A stretch of 49,528 nt of DNA from Mycobacterium helveticum (GCF_007714205.1 NZ_VMQU01000023.1:1-49528); one strand, 5' to 3'. Counted from the first letter of the stretch, positions 25,997 to 34,748 are shown. Numbers and translations: made by a program. The notes: generated by a model not told the origin, from the sequence alone.

Positions 25997-26850
25997 AGCC
26001 CGCGCAGTTCGACTACGTCGCCGCGCAGAGCCCGGACGACGTCGTGGCCGCGCTCGCCGACGGCACGACCCACGTGCTGGCGGGCGGCCAGAGCCTGGTG
26101 CTCGAGATGAACTTCCGCAGCGTGCGACCGCGGCGGCTGGTCGACATCAACGGCGTCGCCGGCTTCGGCGACATCGCCCTGGACCCTGCCGTCCTTCGGG
26201 TCGGCCCGCTGGTCCGGCACCGCGCCTTCGAGTCCGACGCGGTCCCCGGCCCGCTGGGCGTGCTGTTGAGACGGGTCGCCCACCACATCGCGCACCCGCC
26301 CATCCGCGCCCGCGGCACCATGGCGGGCAGCCTCGCCTACGCCCACCCGGCCGCCGAATGGCCCGCGCTGGCCGCCGCACTGGACGCGGAGATCGAGCTG
26401 CGCGGCCCGGGCGGGAGTCGCGTCGTGCGGGCGGGCGAATTCTTCACCGGCCCGTTCCGCACCGCCCGGCGCCCCGACGAACTGCTCGCCGAGGTGCGCC
26501 TGCCGCTGCTGCCGGCCGGCACCGCCGTGGGCTTCGTCGAACACCGCCGGACCCGCGCCAGCTTCGCCCAGCTCGCGGCGCTGGCCGCGGTCACCGTCGC
26601 CGACGGCCGGGTCGTGGCCGCGTCGGTGGGGTTGGTCAACGCGGCCGACCGCCCGGTGCGCGCGACGGCCGCCGAGGCGGCGCTGATCGGCCGGGCGCTC
26701 GACGACGACGCCATCGCCGAGGCCGCCCGGGCCGCCGCCCGGGACGACGCCGACCCAGGCCCCCAGCCCTACGCCGACATCGCCTACCAGCGTCACGCCG
26801 TGGCCGTGCTCACCCGGCGCGCGCTCACCCAGGCCCGGGACGGGGCATGA
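25993..26850 (+). CDS. Molybdenum hydroxylase FAD subunit (CoxM type)
   Basis: FAD-binding medium subunit, 285 aa, passing electrons from the iron-sulfur subunit. FAD motifs VLAGGQSLVLEMNFR (residues 31-45) and RGTMAGSLAYAHPAAEWPA are intact, followed by the CO-dehydrogenase flavoprotein C-terminal domain. The GTG start overlaps the large-subunit TGA (GTGA), indicating translational coupling. The small subunit starts 4 bp after its stop. Confidence 0.92.
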   Translation: MKPAQFDYVAAQSPDDVVAALADGTTHVLAGGQSLVLEMNFRSVRPRRLVDINGVAGFGDIALDPAVLRVGPLVRHRAFESDAVPGPLGVLLRRVAHHIAHPPIRARGTMAGSLAYAHPAAEWPALAAALDAEIELRGPGGSRVVRAGEFFTGPFRTARRPDELLAEVRLPLLPAGTAVGFVEHRRTRASFAQLAALAAVTVADGRVVAASVGLVNAADRPVRATAAEAALIGRALDDDAIAEAARAAARDDADPGPQPYADIAYQRHAVAVLTRRALTQARDGA

Positions 26851-26854
26851 CGGC

Positions 26855-27334
26855 ATGCGAATAACGTTGCGGGTCAACGGGATCGACTACGAGATCGAGG
26901 TGCCGCCGCGCCGGACGCTGGCCGATGCGCTGCGGGAGGAGTGCGGACTGACCGGGACCCACCTCGGCTGCGAACACGGCGCCTGCGGGGCCTGCACGGT
27001 GTTGGTGGACGGCGACGCGGTGCGCTCGTGCCTGATGTTCGCCGTTCAGTGCGACGGCCGGGCGGTCCGCACCGTGGAGGGCCTCGCCGCGCCCGACGGC
27101 TCCGACCACCCGCTGCAGGCGGCGTTCTCGGCCGAACACGCGCTGCAGTGCGGCTTTTGCACCCCGGGCTTTCTGATGCTGGCCGCGGGCGCGCTGGAAA
27201 ACGACCCGGGCATCGCCGAGGACCCGGAGCGGCTGCGGGAGTTGCTCACCTCCAACCTGTGCCGCTGCACCGGCTACGAGGCGATCCGGCGTGCCGTCGT
27301 CAGGGCCGCCCGCGCGGGCGGCGCGCTCCCCTGA
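26855..27334 (+). CDS. Molybdenum hydroxylase [2Fe-2S] subunit (CoxS type)
   Basis: A 159-aa small subunit with two [2Fe-2S] clusters: plant-ferredoxin type Cys39, Cys44, Cys47, Cys59, and the helical cluster Cys99, Cys102, Cys136, Cys138 (QCGFC and CRC). Last gene of the L-M-S block. No CoxD/CoxE/CoxF/CoxG or XdhC maturation gene follows; the next gene runs on the other strand. Confidence 0.94.
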   Translation: MRITLRVNGIDYEIEVPPRRTLADALREECGLTGTHLGCEHGACGACTVLVDGDAVRSCLMFAVQCDGRAVRTVEGLAAPDGSDHPLQAAFSAEHALQCGFCTPGFLMLAAGALENDPGIAEDPERLRELLTSNLCRCTGYEAIRRAVVRAARAGGALP

Positions 27335-27360
27335 GCCGATGGACGCCCGGCCGGTGCCGG

Positions 27361-28245
27361 TCAGCCCTTGGCGAGGGTGAACTGCGCGACGTCCGTGTAG
27401 CCCTCGCGGAACAGGTCGGCGCAACCGCTCAGGTACTTCATGTACCGGTCGTAGACCTCCTGGGACTGGATCGCGATGGCCTCGTCGCGGTGCGACTCGA
27501 GCGCGCCCGCCCACGTGTCCAGGGTGCGGGCGTAGTGCAGACGCAGCTGTTGGACCCGCTTGACGGCGAAGCCGGCGGCCTGCGCGTGGTCCACGACGGC
27601 CTTGGCGTTGGGCAGGTCCCCGCCCGGGAAGATCTCGTCCATGATGAACTTCATGAACCGGATCTTGGTCATGGTGATGGGCAGTCCGCGCTCGGCGAAC
27701 TCCTCGTCGCTGGGCTTGATGATGGTGTGCAGCAGCATCACCCCGTCGGCGGGCAACGCCTCGTAGGCCATCGTGAAGAAGTCGGTGTAGCGGTCCCGCC
27801 CGAAGTGTTCGAAGGCCCCGATCGACACGATCCGGTCCACCTTGTCGTCGAACTGCTCCCAGCCCTGCAGGAGCACCCGCTTGCCGCGCGTGGAGGGATG
27901 CTGATCGAGGCGCCGTTGCACGTGGGCCTGCTGGTTGCGGCTCAGCGTCAGGCCGATCACGTTGACGTCGTAGCGCTCGAGCGCGCGGATGATCGTGGTG
28001 CCCCAGCCGCAGCCCACGTCGAGCAGCGTCATGCCCGGCTGCAGCCCCAGCTTGCCCAGCGACAGGTCGATCTTGGCGAGCTGCGCCTCTTCCAGGGTCA
28101 TGTCGTCGCGCTGGAAGTAGGCGCAACTGTAGGTCTGGGTCGGATCCAGGAACAAGCGGTAGAACTCGTCGGAGAGGTCGTAGTGGGCCTGTACGTCCTC
28201 GAAATGCGGTTCCAAGCTGGCGGTTTCGCTACGTTCTTCGGGCAA
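27361..28245 (-). CDS. Cyclopropane/mycolic acid methyltransferase (MmaA/PcaA family)
   Basis: SAM-dependent enzyme that methylates or cyclopropanates double bonds of meromycolic acids during cell-wall synthesis. 294 aa: PHFEDVQAHYDLSDEF at the N-terminus (closest by eye to MmaA2/PcaA), TQTYSCAYF, SAM site LLDVGCGWG, GWEQF, the VDRIVSIGAFEHFG active-site region, and a C-terminal EVYDRYMKYLSGC helix. TTG start with GAGG about 8 nt upstream; no better start exists. It stands alone, not in an mmaA1-4 cluster, and runs towards the CoxS gene with a 26-bp gap. Confidence 0.92.
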   Translation of the reverse strand: MPEERSETASLEPHFEDVQAHYDLSDEFYRLFLDPTQTYSCAYFQRDDMTLEEAQLAKIDLSLGKLGLQPGMTLLDVGCGWGTTIIRALERYDVNVIGLTLSRNQQAHVQRRLDQHPSTRGKRVLLQGWEQFDDKVDRIVSIGAFEHFGRDRYTDFFTMAYEALPADGVMLLHTIIKPSDEEFAERGLPITMTKIRFMKFIMDEIFPGGDLPNAKAVVDHAQAAGFAVKRVQQLRLHYARTLDTWAGALESHRDEAIAIQSQEVYDRYMKYLSGCADLFREGYTDVAQFTLAKG

Positions 28246-28390
28246 GTCACAACCTCGGGATTCGTGTCGGGTACGGCGGCGCGCGGCCGAAGCCGACCGA
28301 CGCGCTGCCGTGCTAGTCTATCGGGCCTGTTCGCCCGGGGCCTCCGGGCCGCGACGGGGCGGCCGCGTGTCACCCCGGTCTCGAATGCGA

Positions 28391-28414
28391 AACAGTCGCG
28401 CGCGACGTTTTCTT
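28391..28414. promoter_or_regulatory. Palindrome around GTCGCGCGCGAC
   Basis: A 12-bp perfect palindrome (28397-28408) flanked by GAAA (28391-28394) and TTTC (28411-28414), with two mismatched pairs between. It lies in the divergent region between the methyltransferase and MscS genes, 67 bp before the MscS start. Confidence 0.4.
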
Positions 28415-28481
28415 GTCGGCGCGCAAGGGGAACGTCTATCGGCGGCCCATGCTGATCCCCGATCCAGGAGCAGACTTCCTC

Positions 28482-29735
28482 ATGCCCGAAGCGATCCAGC
28501 TCGAACCGGTCACCCACGTCGCCGTCAATGTCGCCTGGGTGGCCGGCGCCGTCGCGGTCGCCTACGGCGCCGGGATGGCGCTGTCGTGGCTGTTGCAGCG
28601 CATCGAGGGCCGCAGCGTCGTCGTCGACGACTTCGAGGAGCTGACGCGGGGTCCGGTCCGGGCGACCCTGATGGTGATCGCGGCCAAAACCGCCGTGCAC
28701 CACACCTCGGATCCGTCCTCGGTGTGGCGCGACGGGGTCGACCACCTGCTGGTCATCGCCCTGATGGCGACCAACACCTGGCTGTTCGCCAGCCTGATCC
28801 TGGTCGCCGAGCGACGCGCGATCGCCCGCTTCGCCGGCGGCGGCGAGGCGATGACCGACGCCGACCGGCACCGGCGCAGGGTCCGGACCCAGATCACCGT
28901 GCTGCGACGGCTGGTTGTCGCCCTCGTCGTGGTGTTCGGCCTGGCGTCGGTGCTGACGACCTTCCCGGCCTTCAGCAACATCGGCAAGACGCTGTTCGCC
29001 TCGGCCGGCGTGTTGTCCGTGGTGGCCGGCCTGGCCGCACAGACGTCGCTGGGGGCGGCGTTCGCCGGGATCCAGATCTCCTTCTCCGATGCCATCCGCG
29101 TGGGCGACGTCGTGGTGGTCGAAGGCGAGTGGGGCCGCATCGAGGAGATCACGCTGACCTACGTCGTGGTGCACATCTGGGACGAGCGGCGCCTCGTGCT
29201 GCCGTGCACCTACTTCATCAAGACGCCGTTCCAGAACTGGACCCGCAACGCCACCGCGCTGCTGGGCACCGTCGCGCTCGACGTCGATTTCACCGTGCCG
29301 CTGGACGCGATGCGCGCCGAGTTGGACCGGCTGCTCAAATCCAGCAAGCTCTGGGACGGACGCGCGAACGTGCTGCAGGTCACCGATGCCGTCGGTGGCT
29401 ATGTGCGGGTACAGATCCTGGTCAGTGCCCCCAACGCCGGTTCCCTGTCCGACCTGCGCTGCGACGTGCGCGAAGGCATCGTCACGTGGCTGCAGCGCGC
29501 CCAGCCGGGAGCGCTGCTGCGCCACCGCCTCGAGCACGCGGCCACCGCGGACGACGACACCGTCCGCCCCCACGTCGGAGCCGGGGAGCCGCGCGCGGAC
29601 GCCGGCCTGTTCAGCGGCAGTCCCGGGGCCGAGGAACGCGGCCGCGCCTTCGACGGACCGGACGGCGACGACGCCGACGACGGGGAGACGGCCGACGGCC
29701 GGGAGTTCGCGCCCGCCCGCTCGCGCGGCGAGTGA
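28482..29735 (+). CDS. MscS-family mechanosensitive ion channel
   Basis: Inner-membrane channel of the small-conductance mechanosensitive family. 417 aa with about four membrane segments; the pore helix and beta domain are near GVLSVVAGLAAQTSLGAAFAGIQISFSDAIRVGD, followed by EGEWGRIEEITLTYVVVHIWDERRLVLP, the MscS beta signature. The C-terminal 60 residues are acidic and probably disordered. The ATG at 28482 is chosen for AGGAG 11 nt upstream and the membrane topology; an ATG at 28449 would add 11 residues. Confidence 0.88.
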   Translation: MPEAIQLEPVTHVAVNVAWVAGAVAVAYGAGMALSWLLQRIEGRSVVVDDFEELTRGPVRATLMVIAAKTAVHHTSDPSSVWRDGVDHLLVIALMATNTWLFASLILVAERRAIARFAGGGEAMTDADRHRRRVRTQITVLRRLVVALVVVFGLASVLTTFPAFSNIGKTLFASAGVLSVVAGLAAQTSLGAAFAGIQISFSDAIRVGDVVVVEGEWGRIEEITLTYVVVHIWDERRLVLPCTYFIKTPFQNWTRNATALLGTVALDVDFTVPLDAMRAELDRLLKSSKLWDGRANVLQVTDAVGGYVRVQILVSAPNAGSLSDLRCDVREGIVTWLQRAQPGALLRHRLEHAATADDDTVRPHVGAGEPRADAGLFSGSPGAEERGRAFDGPDGDDADDGETADGREFAPARSRGE

Positions 29736-29826
29736 GGCCGCGGCCCGCCGCGGTTGGCAGCTGACCGTTGCGGGTATGCCCCGCCCGACCCGGCTACGGG
29801 GTGCGGACTTCTGTGGGGGAAGAGCG

Positions 29827-30804
29827 ATGATCGGCTGGCTGGACGGGCTGCAGCGGCGGAACCGGGCCGTCGGGCTGATCGTCGCCGTCATCTACAAATA
29901 CGCCGACGACCAGGGCGGGTACCTGGCCGCGCTGATCGCCTACTACGGGTTCGTCTCGCTGTTCCCGCTGCTGCTGCTGCTGACCACCGGCCTGGGCGTG
30001 GTGCTGGCCGGGCGGCCCGACCTGCAGGACCAGATCCTGCACAGCACGCTGAGCCAGTTCCCGGTGATCGGCAGCCAGTTGCACCAACCCCAGGGCCTCA
30101 GCGGCGGCGTTGCCGCCGTGGTCATCGGAATCCTGGGCGCCCTCTACGGCGGTCTGGGCGTCGGCCAGGCGGTTCAGAACGCGATGGACTCGATCTGGGC
30201 CGTCCCGAGGGACCGACGCCCCAACCCGATCCGCTCGCGGCTGCGCAGCCTGCTGTTGCTGTTGATGCTCGGCTCGGCGGCCATCGCCGCGACCCTGTTG
30301 TCCGCGGTCGGCCAGGTGACCGGGTCCCTGGGGGTGTTCGGCAAGATCGTCGCCGGGGTGGCGGCGGTGGCGATCAACGCGTTCATCTGCCTGGTGGCCT
30401 ACCGGGTGACGACCGCGCGCGACCTCACCTACCGCCAGGTCCTGCCCGGAGCGCTGGCGGCCGCGTTCGTCTGGCAGGTGCTGCAGTCGTTCGGGGCCGG
30501 CTTCGTCGGACATACCGTGAAGAAGGCCAGTGCGATCAACAGCGTCTTCGCCCTGGTGCTGGGCTTGCTGGGCTTCCTGCTTCTGGTGTCGGTGACGTTG
30601 GTGCTCTGCGCCGAGATCAACGTCGTCCTGGTGGAGCGATTGCATCCGCGGGCTCTGCTGAGCCCGTTCACCGACGATGCGGACCTGACCACCGCCGACC
30701 GCAGGGTCTACGCCAAAAAAGTGCGGGCCGAACGGATCAAAGGCTCTCAGCGCATCAGCGTCAGGTTCCCAGACCTCGACGACAAGCCCACCCGAGTGCG
30801 CTGA
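29827..30804 (+). CDS. YihY/BrkB-family membrane protein
   Basis: A 325-aa integral membrane protein with about six membrane helices and the family N-terminus AALIAYYGFVSLFPLLLLL. It continues through YGGLGVGQAVQNAMDSIWAVP and LTYRQVLPGALAAAFVWQVLQ. The family (once called ribonuclease BN) has no firm function; roles in transport or serum resistance have been proposed. The C-terminal 55 residues are charged and cytoplasmic. ATG start after GGGGGAAG. 91 bp after MscS, possibly the same transcript. Confidence 0.88.
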   Translation: MIGWLDGLQRRNRAVGLIVAVIYKYADDQGGYLAALIAYYGFVSLFPLLLLLTTGLGVVLAGRPDLQDQILHSTLSQFPVIGSQLHQPQGLSGGVAAVVIGILGALYGGLGVGQAVQNAMDSIWAVPRDRRPNPIRSRLRSLLLLLMLGSAAIAATLLSAVGQVTGSLGVFGKIVAGVAAVAINAFICLVAYRVTTARDLTYRQVLPGALAAAFVWQVLQSFGAGFVGHTVKKASAINSVFALVLGLLGFLLLVSVTLVLCAEINVVLVERLHPRALLSPFTDDADLTTADRRVYAKKVRAERIKGSQRISVRFPDLDDKPTRVR

Positions 30805-30874
30805 CGGCAGCCGGTCCGCCGAAACCGTCTGCGGCAGAACGCCTTCGGCGAGCCGGTATCCGAACGCGACTAGC

Positions 30875-31458
30875 ATGCGCTGCAGACCCGGTGCGATCAT
30901 CGTCGCGATGCACGAGTTACTGGCCGCGACCCCGAGCCGGCTCAAGTTCGTCTCGCCCCACGACGTGCGGTCAACGACGTGGTGCTGGCGATGTCGTCCG
31001 GCGCGCTGCGCGCTTATCTCCTCGATGCGGAGGCCCTGCCGAGCATCCCGCTCACCGCGATGGTGCCGGTCAATCTGCGCAAGGAGGACACCAAGGAGGT
31101 GTTCGGTCAGCTGCCCCGGGTGCAACAGCTGGCACTGTCGGCCTTCAACATCGGCGGGCTCGTCCTCGGGCGGCTCCCCGGATATCTCTCGAATGCCGCG
31201 CCGCCGTTCAACATCGTCATCTCCAACGTCTCGGCCGGCCGCTCCGGGCCGCTGCACTGGCGCGGTGCGCGCCTGGACGGCAACTATCCGCTGTCGATCG
31301 CCCTCGACGGTCAGGCGATGAACATCACCGTGACCAACAACGCGAACAACCTCGACTTCGGCCTGGTCGGCTGCCGCAGCAGCGTCCCGCACCTACAGCG
31401 GCTGCTGGGCCACCTGGAGACGGCGCTGAAGGATCTGGAACGCGCCGTCGGCGCGTAG
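30875..31458 (+). pseudogene. Wax ester synthase/diacylglycerol acyltransferase remnant
   Basis: The C-terminal third of a WS/DGAT (Tgs) protein. From about 30970 one frame reads VNDVVLAMSSGALRAYLL, VPVNLRKED, FNIVISNV and DGNYPLSIALDGQAMNITV, all family motifs, and it ends normally at 31458. A short piece in another frame just before it (ELLAATPSRLKFVSPH) resembles the segment that normally lies about 25 residues further upstream, implying an internal deletion plus frameshift near 30960-30970. The N-terminal half with the catalytic HHxxxDG is absent. No ribosome binding site supports independent translation of the tail. Confidence 0.8.
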
Positions 31459-31565
31459 GACGCGCGCGAAAACCGGTCAGGGCGCCCGCACGGCCGAACG
31501 GGACACGCCGCCCGACGGCGCCGCGCGGGTGGGCCCGGTGGGCTGCCGTGGGGAACGTCCATCCA

Positions 31566-31580
31566 GGTACGTGACGTACC
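31566..31580 (+). promoter_or_regulatory. Operator palindrome GGTACG-TGA-CGTACC
   Basis: Perfect 6-bp arms with a 3-bp spacer, 100 bp before the F420-type oxidoreductase at 31681. No regulator gene adjoins. Confidence 0.5.
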
Positions 31581-31680
31581 CAATTCTGGCCGGGGCGCTA
31601 ACCTTGCAGGTCTCGGTTCGGCCACAGCTGGGTACAGCTTCAAGGTCCGGCCGCCGCACCACCAGACACCGAAGGTTGCC

Positions 31681-32613
31681 ATGGAGTTCCGCGTTTTCGT
31701 CGAGCCGCAGCAGGGTGCCCGATACTCCGACCAGCTCGCCGTCGCCCGCGCCGCCGAACAATTCGGCTTCGCGGCGTTCTTTCGCTCCGACCACTACGTG
31801 GCGATGAGCGGCGACGGCCTGCCCGGGCCGACCGATTCCTGGGTAACGCTCGGCGGCATCGCGCGTGAGACGTCGCGCATCCGACTGGGCACTCTGGTGA
31901 GTTCCGCAACGTTCCGCTACCCGGGTCCGCTGGCCATCGCGGTGGCCCAGGTCGACGAGATGAGCGGCGGGCGCGTCGAACTGGGCCTGGGCAGCGGCTG
32001 GTTCGAGAAGGAGCACCACGCCTACGGGATCCCGTTCCCGCCGCTGCGGGAGCGCTTCGACCGGCTCGCCGAACAGCTGGCGATCATCACCGGGTTGTGG
32101 ACGACGGAACCGGGCGCGACGTTCGACTACCCCGGCGACTATTACCCGATCGCCGGGTCACCCGCGCTGCCCAAGCCGGTCCAGCGTCCGCACCCACCGA
32201 TCGTGATCGGCGGCCTCGGCGCCAACCGCACCCCGCAACTGGCCGCGCAGTATGCGGCCGAGTTCAACGTGCCGTTCCAGCCGCTGGACGCCGTGCGAAC
32301 GCAGTACCGGCGGGTGTCCGAGGCGGTCGCCGCGGCGGGCCGGCCGGCCGACTCGATCGTCTACTCGAGCGCGTTCGTGCTCTGCGCGGGCCGCGACGAC
32401 GCCGAGGTCGCGCGGCGCGCCGCCGCGATCGGCCGCGACGTCGACGAGTTGCGCTCCAACAGCCCGCTGGTCGGCACGCCCGGCGAGATCGTCGAGAAGC
32501 TGGGGGCGTGGCACGGCCTCGGCATGCAGCGCGTCTACACCCAGCTGCTCGACCTGTCCGACCTGGAGCACCTGGAGTTGCTGGCGGGCGAGGTCATCCC
32601 CCGGCTGCGCTGA
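31681..32613 (+). CDS. LLM-class, probably F420-dependent oxidoreductase
   Basis: A 310-aa luciferase-like TIM barrel. Motifs: FRSDHYVAM (cofactor/substrate pocket), RIRLGTLVSSATFRYPGPLA (the non-prolyl cis-peptide strand region), GRVELGLGSGWFEKEHHAYG and PIVIGGLGANRTPQLAAQYA. In mycobacteria such proteins usually use coenzyme F420. The substrate is unknown. ATG start with GAAGG 6 nt upstream. It stands alone behind a perfect palindrome. Confidence 0.88.
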   Translation: MEFRVFVEPQQGARYSDQLAVARAAEQFGFAAFFRSDHYVAMSGDGLPGPTDSWVTLGGIARETSRIRLGTLVSSATFRYPGPLAIAVAQVDEMSGGRVELGLGSGWFEKEHHAYGIPFPPLRERFDRLAEQLAIITGLWTTEPGATFDYPGDYYPIAGSPALPKPVQRPHPPIVIGGLGANRTPQLAAQYAAEFNVPFQPLDAVRTQYRRVSEAVAAAGRPADSIVYSSAFVLCAGRDDAEVARRAAAIGRDVDELRSNSPLVGTPGEIVEKLGAWHGLGMQRVYTQLLDLSDLEHLELLAGEVIPRLR

Positions 32614-32640
32614 CGTCGGGCCGCCCGCCGCCGTTCGCCC

Positions 32641-33462
32641 TCACGCGTCGCCCGTCGCCTCGGCGCGCTCCTCCTGCAGCCGGTCCTTGCTGCGCAGCAG
32701 CCGCAGCAGCGTCACGAAGCCCAGCCCGCCCACGACGTTGGCGACCACGGTGTAGCTGAACCAGCGCAGCCAGTCGAGGTAGCCGAACGGCGCCTGCTCG
32801 GTGTCGAGCGCGCCGAAGATCAGCAGGGAGTCCAGGATCGAGTGGAACAGCTGCAGCCCGGCGAGCAGGAACGCCCCGGCGACGGCCGCGGCTATCCGCC
32901 CGGGGACCGAGTCGGTGCCATGCTGCATCCGGGTCATCAGCGTGATCGTCATGCCGCCGAGCAGCGCCAGCGACAGGGTCTGCGCCGAGGCCGGCGCGGT
33001 GGCGAAGTGGGCGGCCGATTCGATGGTCTGCGCGCGGAGCTGGGGGAAGCCCGTCATGATCAGCCACATGATGACCCAGCCGCCGACGAGGTTGGCCAAC
33101 AGCGTGCCGCCCCAGAGTCTGGCCAGCTGCTGCGGGCTGGCGCGCTTGGCGGCCACGGTGACCACGGGGATGATGAAGCCCTCGGTGAACAGTTCGCTGC
33201 GGCCCAGCAGCAGGGCCAAAAAGCCGATCGAGAACGCCAGACCCGCCACCAGCGGGCGGTGGGTGACGTTGAGCACCGAGAGGTAGGCGAGGATGCCCAG
33301 CGCCACCTCGGTGCCGCCGAAGAACCCGGTGACCAGAACCCCGCGCCAGGTGCGGTGCAGGCGTTGGGTGCCCTCGCTCAGCATCCTGGTGAAGGCGTCC
33401 TCGAGTTCGTCCTCGATCGGGCTGTCGTGTTCACCGAGCTGGCGTTGGGTCGGCTCAGGCAT
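32641..33462 (-). CDS. Formate/nitrite transporter (FNT) family channel
   Basis: A 273-aa pentameric-channel subunit with six membrane segments. It transports small monovalent anions such as formate, nitrite or hydrosulfide. Signature regions include LLLGRSELFTEGFIIPV, WGGTLLANLVGGWV, and the FHSILDSLLIFGAL and VVANVVGGLGFVTLL helices. The N-terminus before the first helix is acidic (GEHDSPIEDELEDAF). The ATG at 33462 follows GGGAGGAA; longer upstream frames show no homology. Convergent with the oxidoreductase at 31681. Confidence 0.87.
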   Translation of the reverse strand: MPEPTQRQLGEHDSPIEDELEDAFTRMLSEGTQRLHRTWRGVLVTGFFGGTEVALGILAYLSVLNVTHRPLVAGLAFSIGFLALLLGRSELFTEGFIIPVVTVAAKRASPQQLARLWGGTLLANLVGGWVIMWLIMTGFPQLRAQTIESAAHFATAPASAQTLSLALLGGMTITLMTRMQHGTDSVPGRIAAAVAGAFLLAGLQLFHSILDSLLIFGALDTEQAPFGYLDWLRWFSYTVVANVVGGLGFVTLLRLLRSKDRLQEERAEATGDA

Positions 33463-33665
33463 GGCGGAGTTCCTCCCGGGTAGACCACGGCGAACCGCTC
33501 CTGTACCCGTTATGTGCTGGTGGGACCACATGCCCGCGCTGTGAGGCGTCCGACAGGGGCGCGGCGGGTGGGTCCGCGTCGCCGATGGCGCGGTCGGCGG
33601 CGATGCCGGCTCGACGGCCTCGTAGCCTGGCTCACCACATCCGTCCACGAACCGAGGAGCACCGA

Positions 33666-34412
33666 GTGAACACGGCCCACTTCGACTTCGGCGGCTCCCG
33701 CGTCCTGGTCACCGGCGGCACCTCCGGGATCGGCAACGGCATCGCCGCCGCGTTCGCCGGCGCCGGCGCCGCGGTGACGATCACCGGTACCCGCTCGTCG
33801 GCGGCCGACTACGACGACGACCTCGGCGCGTTCAGCTACCGGCAGTGCCAGATGCGGGATCCGGAAGCCATTGACGCCCTGGCGGATTCGCTCGGCGCCC
33901 TCGACATCCTGGTGAACAATGCCGGCGGCCCCTACCCGGCCGGCGACGAGTACGACCCCGACGGCTACACCGCCTCGGTCACCCAGAACATGTTCGGGCC
34001 GATGCGGCTGACCATGCAATGCCACGAGCGGCTCAAGGCCAGCGGCGCCGCCGGCGGCGCCAGCGTGGTCAACATCGTGTCGATGTCGGCGTTCCGCTCG
34101 GCGGTCTTCGTCCCCGGCTACGCCTCGTCGAAGATGGGCCTGCTCGCCCTGACCATGAACCTGGCCCGCCACTGGGCCGGCGACGGCATCCGCGTCAACG
34201 CCGTCGCCCCCGGCATCATCGACACCCCCATGACCCAACCGATGATGAGGATCCCCGAGATCGTGGACGTCGAGATCGGCTTCCACACCCCACTGGGCAG
34301 GCCCGGCACGCCGCAGGACTGCGCCGGCGCGGTGCTGTTCTTGTGCTCGGCCGCCGCGTCCTTCATCACCGGCACCAGCATCGCCGTCGACGGCGGCTAC
34401 CTGACCGTCTGA
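33666..34412 (+). CDS. Short-chain dehydrogenase/reductase
   Basis: A classical SDR of 248 aa: TGGTSGIG nucleotide loop (16-23), NNAGG, catalytic Ser in IVSMSAF, YASSK catalytic Tyr/Lys, VNAVAPGIIDTPMT, and the C-terminal GTSIAVDGGYLTV. NAD or NADP dependence is not decided and the substrate is unknown. GTG start with GAGGAG 7 nt upstream. A structured element begins about 100 bp after its stop. Confidence 0.93.
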   Translation: MNTAHFDFGGSRVLVTGGTSGIGNGIAAAFAGAGAAVTITGTRSSAADYDDDLGAFSYRQCQMRDPEAIDALADSLGALDILVNNAGGPYPAGDEYDPDGYTASVTQNMFGPMRLTMQCHERLKASGAAGGASVVNIVSMSAFRSAVFVPGYASSKMGLLALTMNLARHWAGDGIRVNAVAPGIIDTPMTQPMMRIPEIVDVEIGFHTPLGRPGTPQDCAGAVLFLCSAAASFITGTSIAVDGGYLTV

Positions 34413-34508
34413 CGCAAAGCGCCCGGGAACACCGCGGTCGCACGCGAACTCGACGACGTCGCCGCCGCCGCCCGCGGAATAACCGGGTGCGGCCAGTCGT
34501 TGTCCGAC

Positions 34509-34597
34509 GCGACGGTGCCGAGCTTCCCCCGGGTACCACACCAGAACCGTCGCTGCGAGCGACCACTTGCCGAGAGGCGAGAAGCCGGCACCGTCGC
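34509..34597 (+). ncRNA. Candidate structured RNA: 17-bp stem closing a three-way junction
   Basis: Bases 34509-34520 pair perfectly with 34586-34597. After one bulged A (34521), 34522-34526 pair with 34581-34585, giving 17 bp. The stem encloses two hairpins: GTCGCT-GCG-AGCGAC (34549-34563) and TTGCC-GAGA-GGCGA (34567-34580), the second capped by a GNRA tetraloop and abutting the long stem with no unpaired base. The tetraloop is GNRA only on the plus strand, which sets the orientation. The element lies in the 336-bp gap between an SDR and a cutinase gene, about 150 nt upstream of the latter. It matches no riboswitch or sRNA class that I recall. A further GCCCC/GGGGC hairpin (34596-34615) shares two bases with the long stem. 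Confidence 0.6.
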
Positions 34598-34748
34598 CCC
34601 ACCACCCGGCGGGGCAGCAGTAGCCGACGTCACCAAGCACGCACCGTTTGTCGGCACTATTCTTCGGCAATCCCCCTTTATTGGCGACGATGCCCACCAT
34701 CCCCGGCCGGCCTCCGATTGCCTGTAGAAGACACGGAAAGAGACCCGA

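Noticed and set aside
23774..27334. True carbon monoxide dehydrogenase (CoxLMS form I)
   Set aside because: The large subunit has PYRGAGR, not the AYXCSFR loop needed for CO oxidation, and the order is L-M-S without maturation genes.
34500..34727. 75-codon frame through the structured element, and an antisense frame extending from it
   Set aside because: No homology or ribosome binding site; the base pairing explains the sequence better than coding does.
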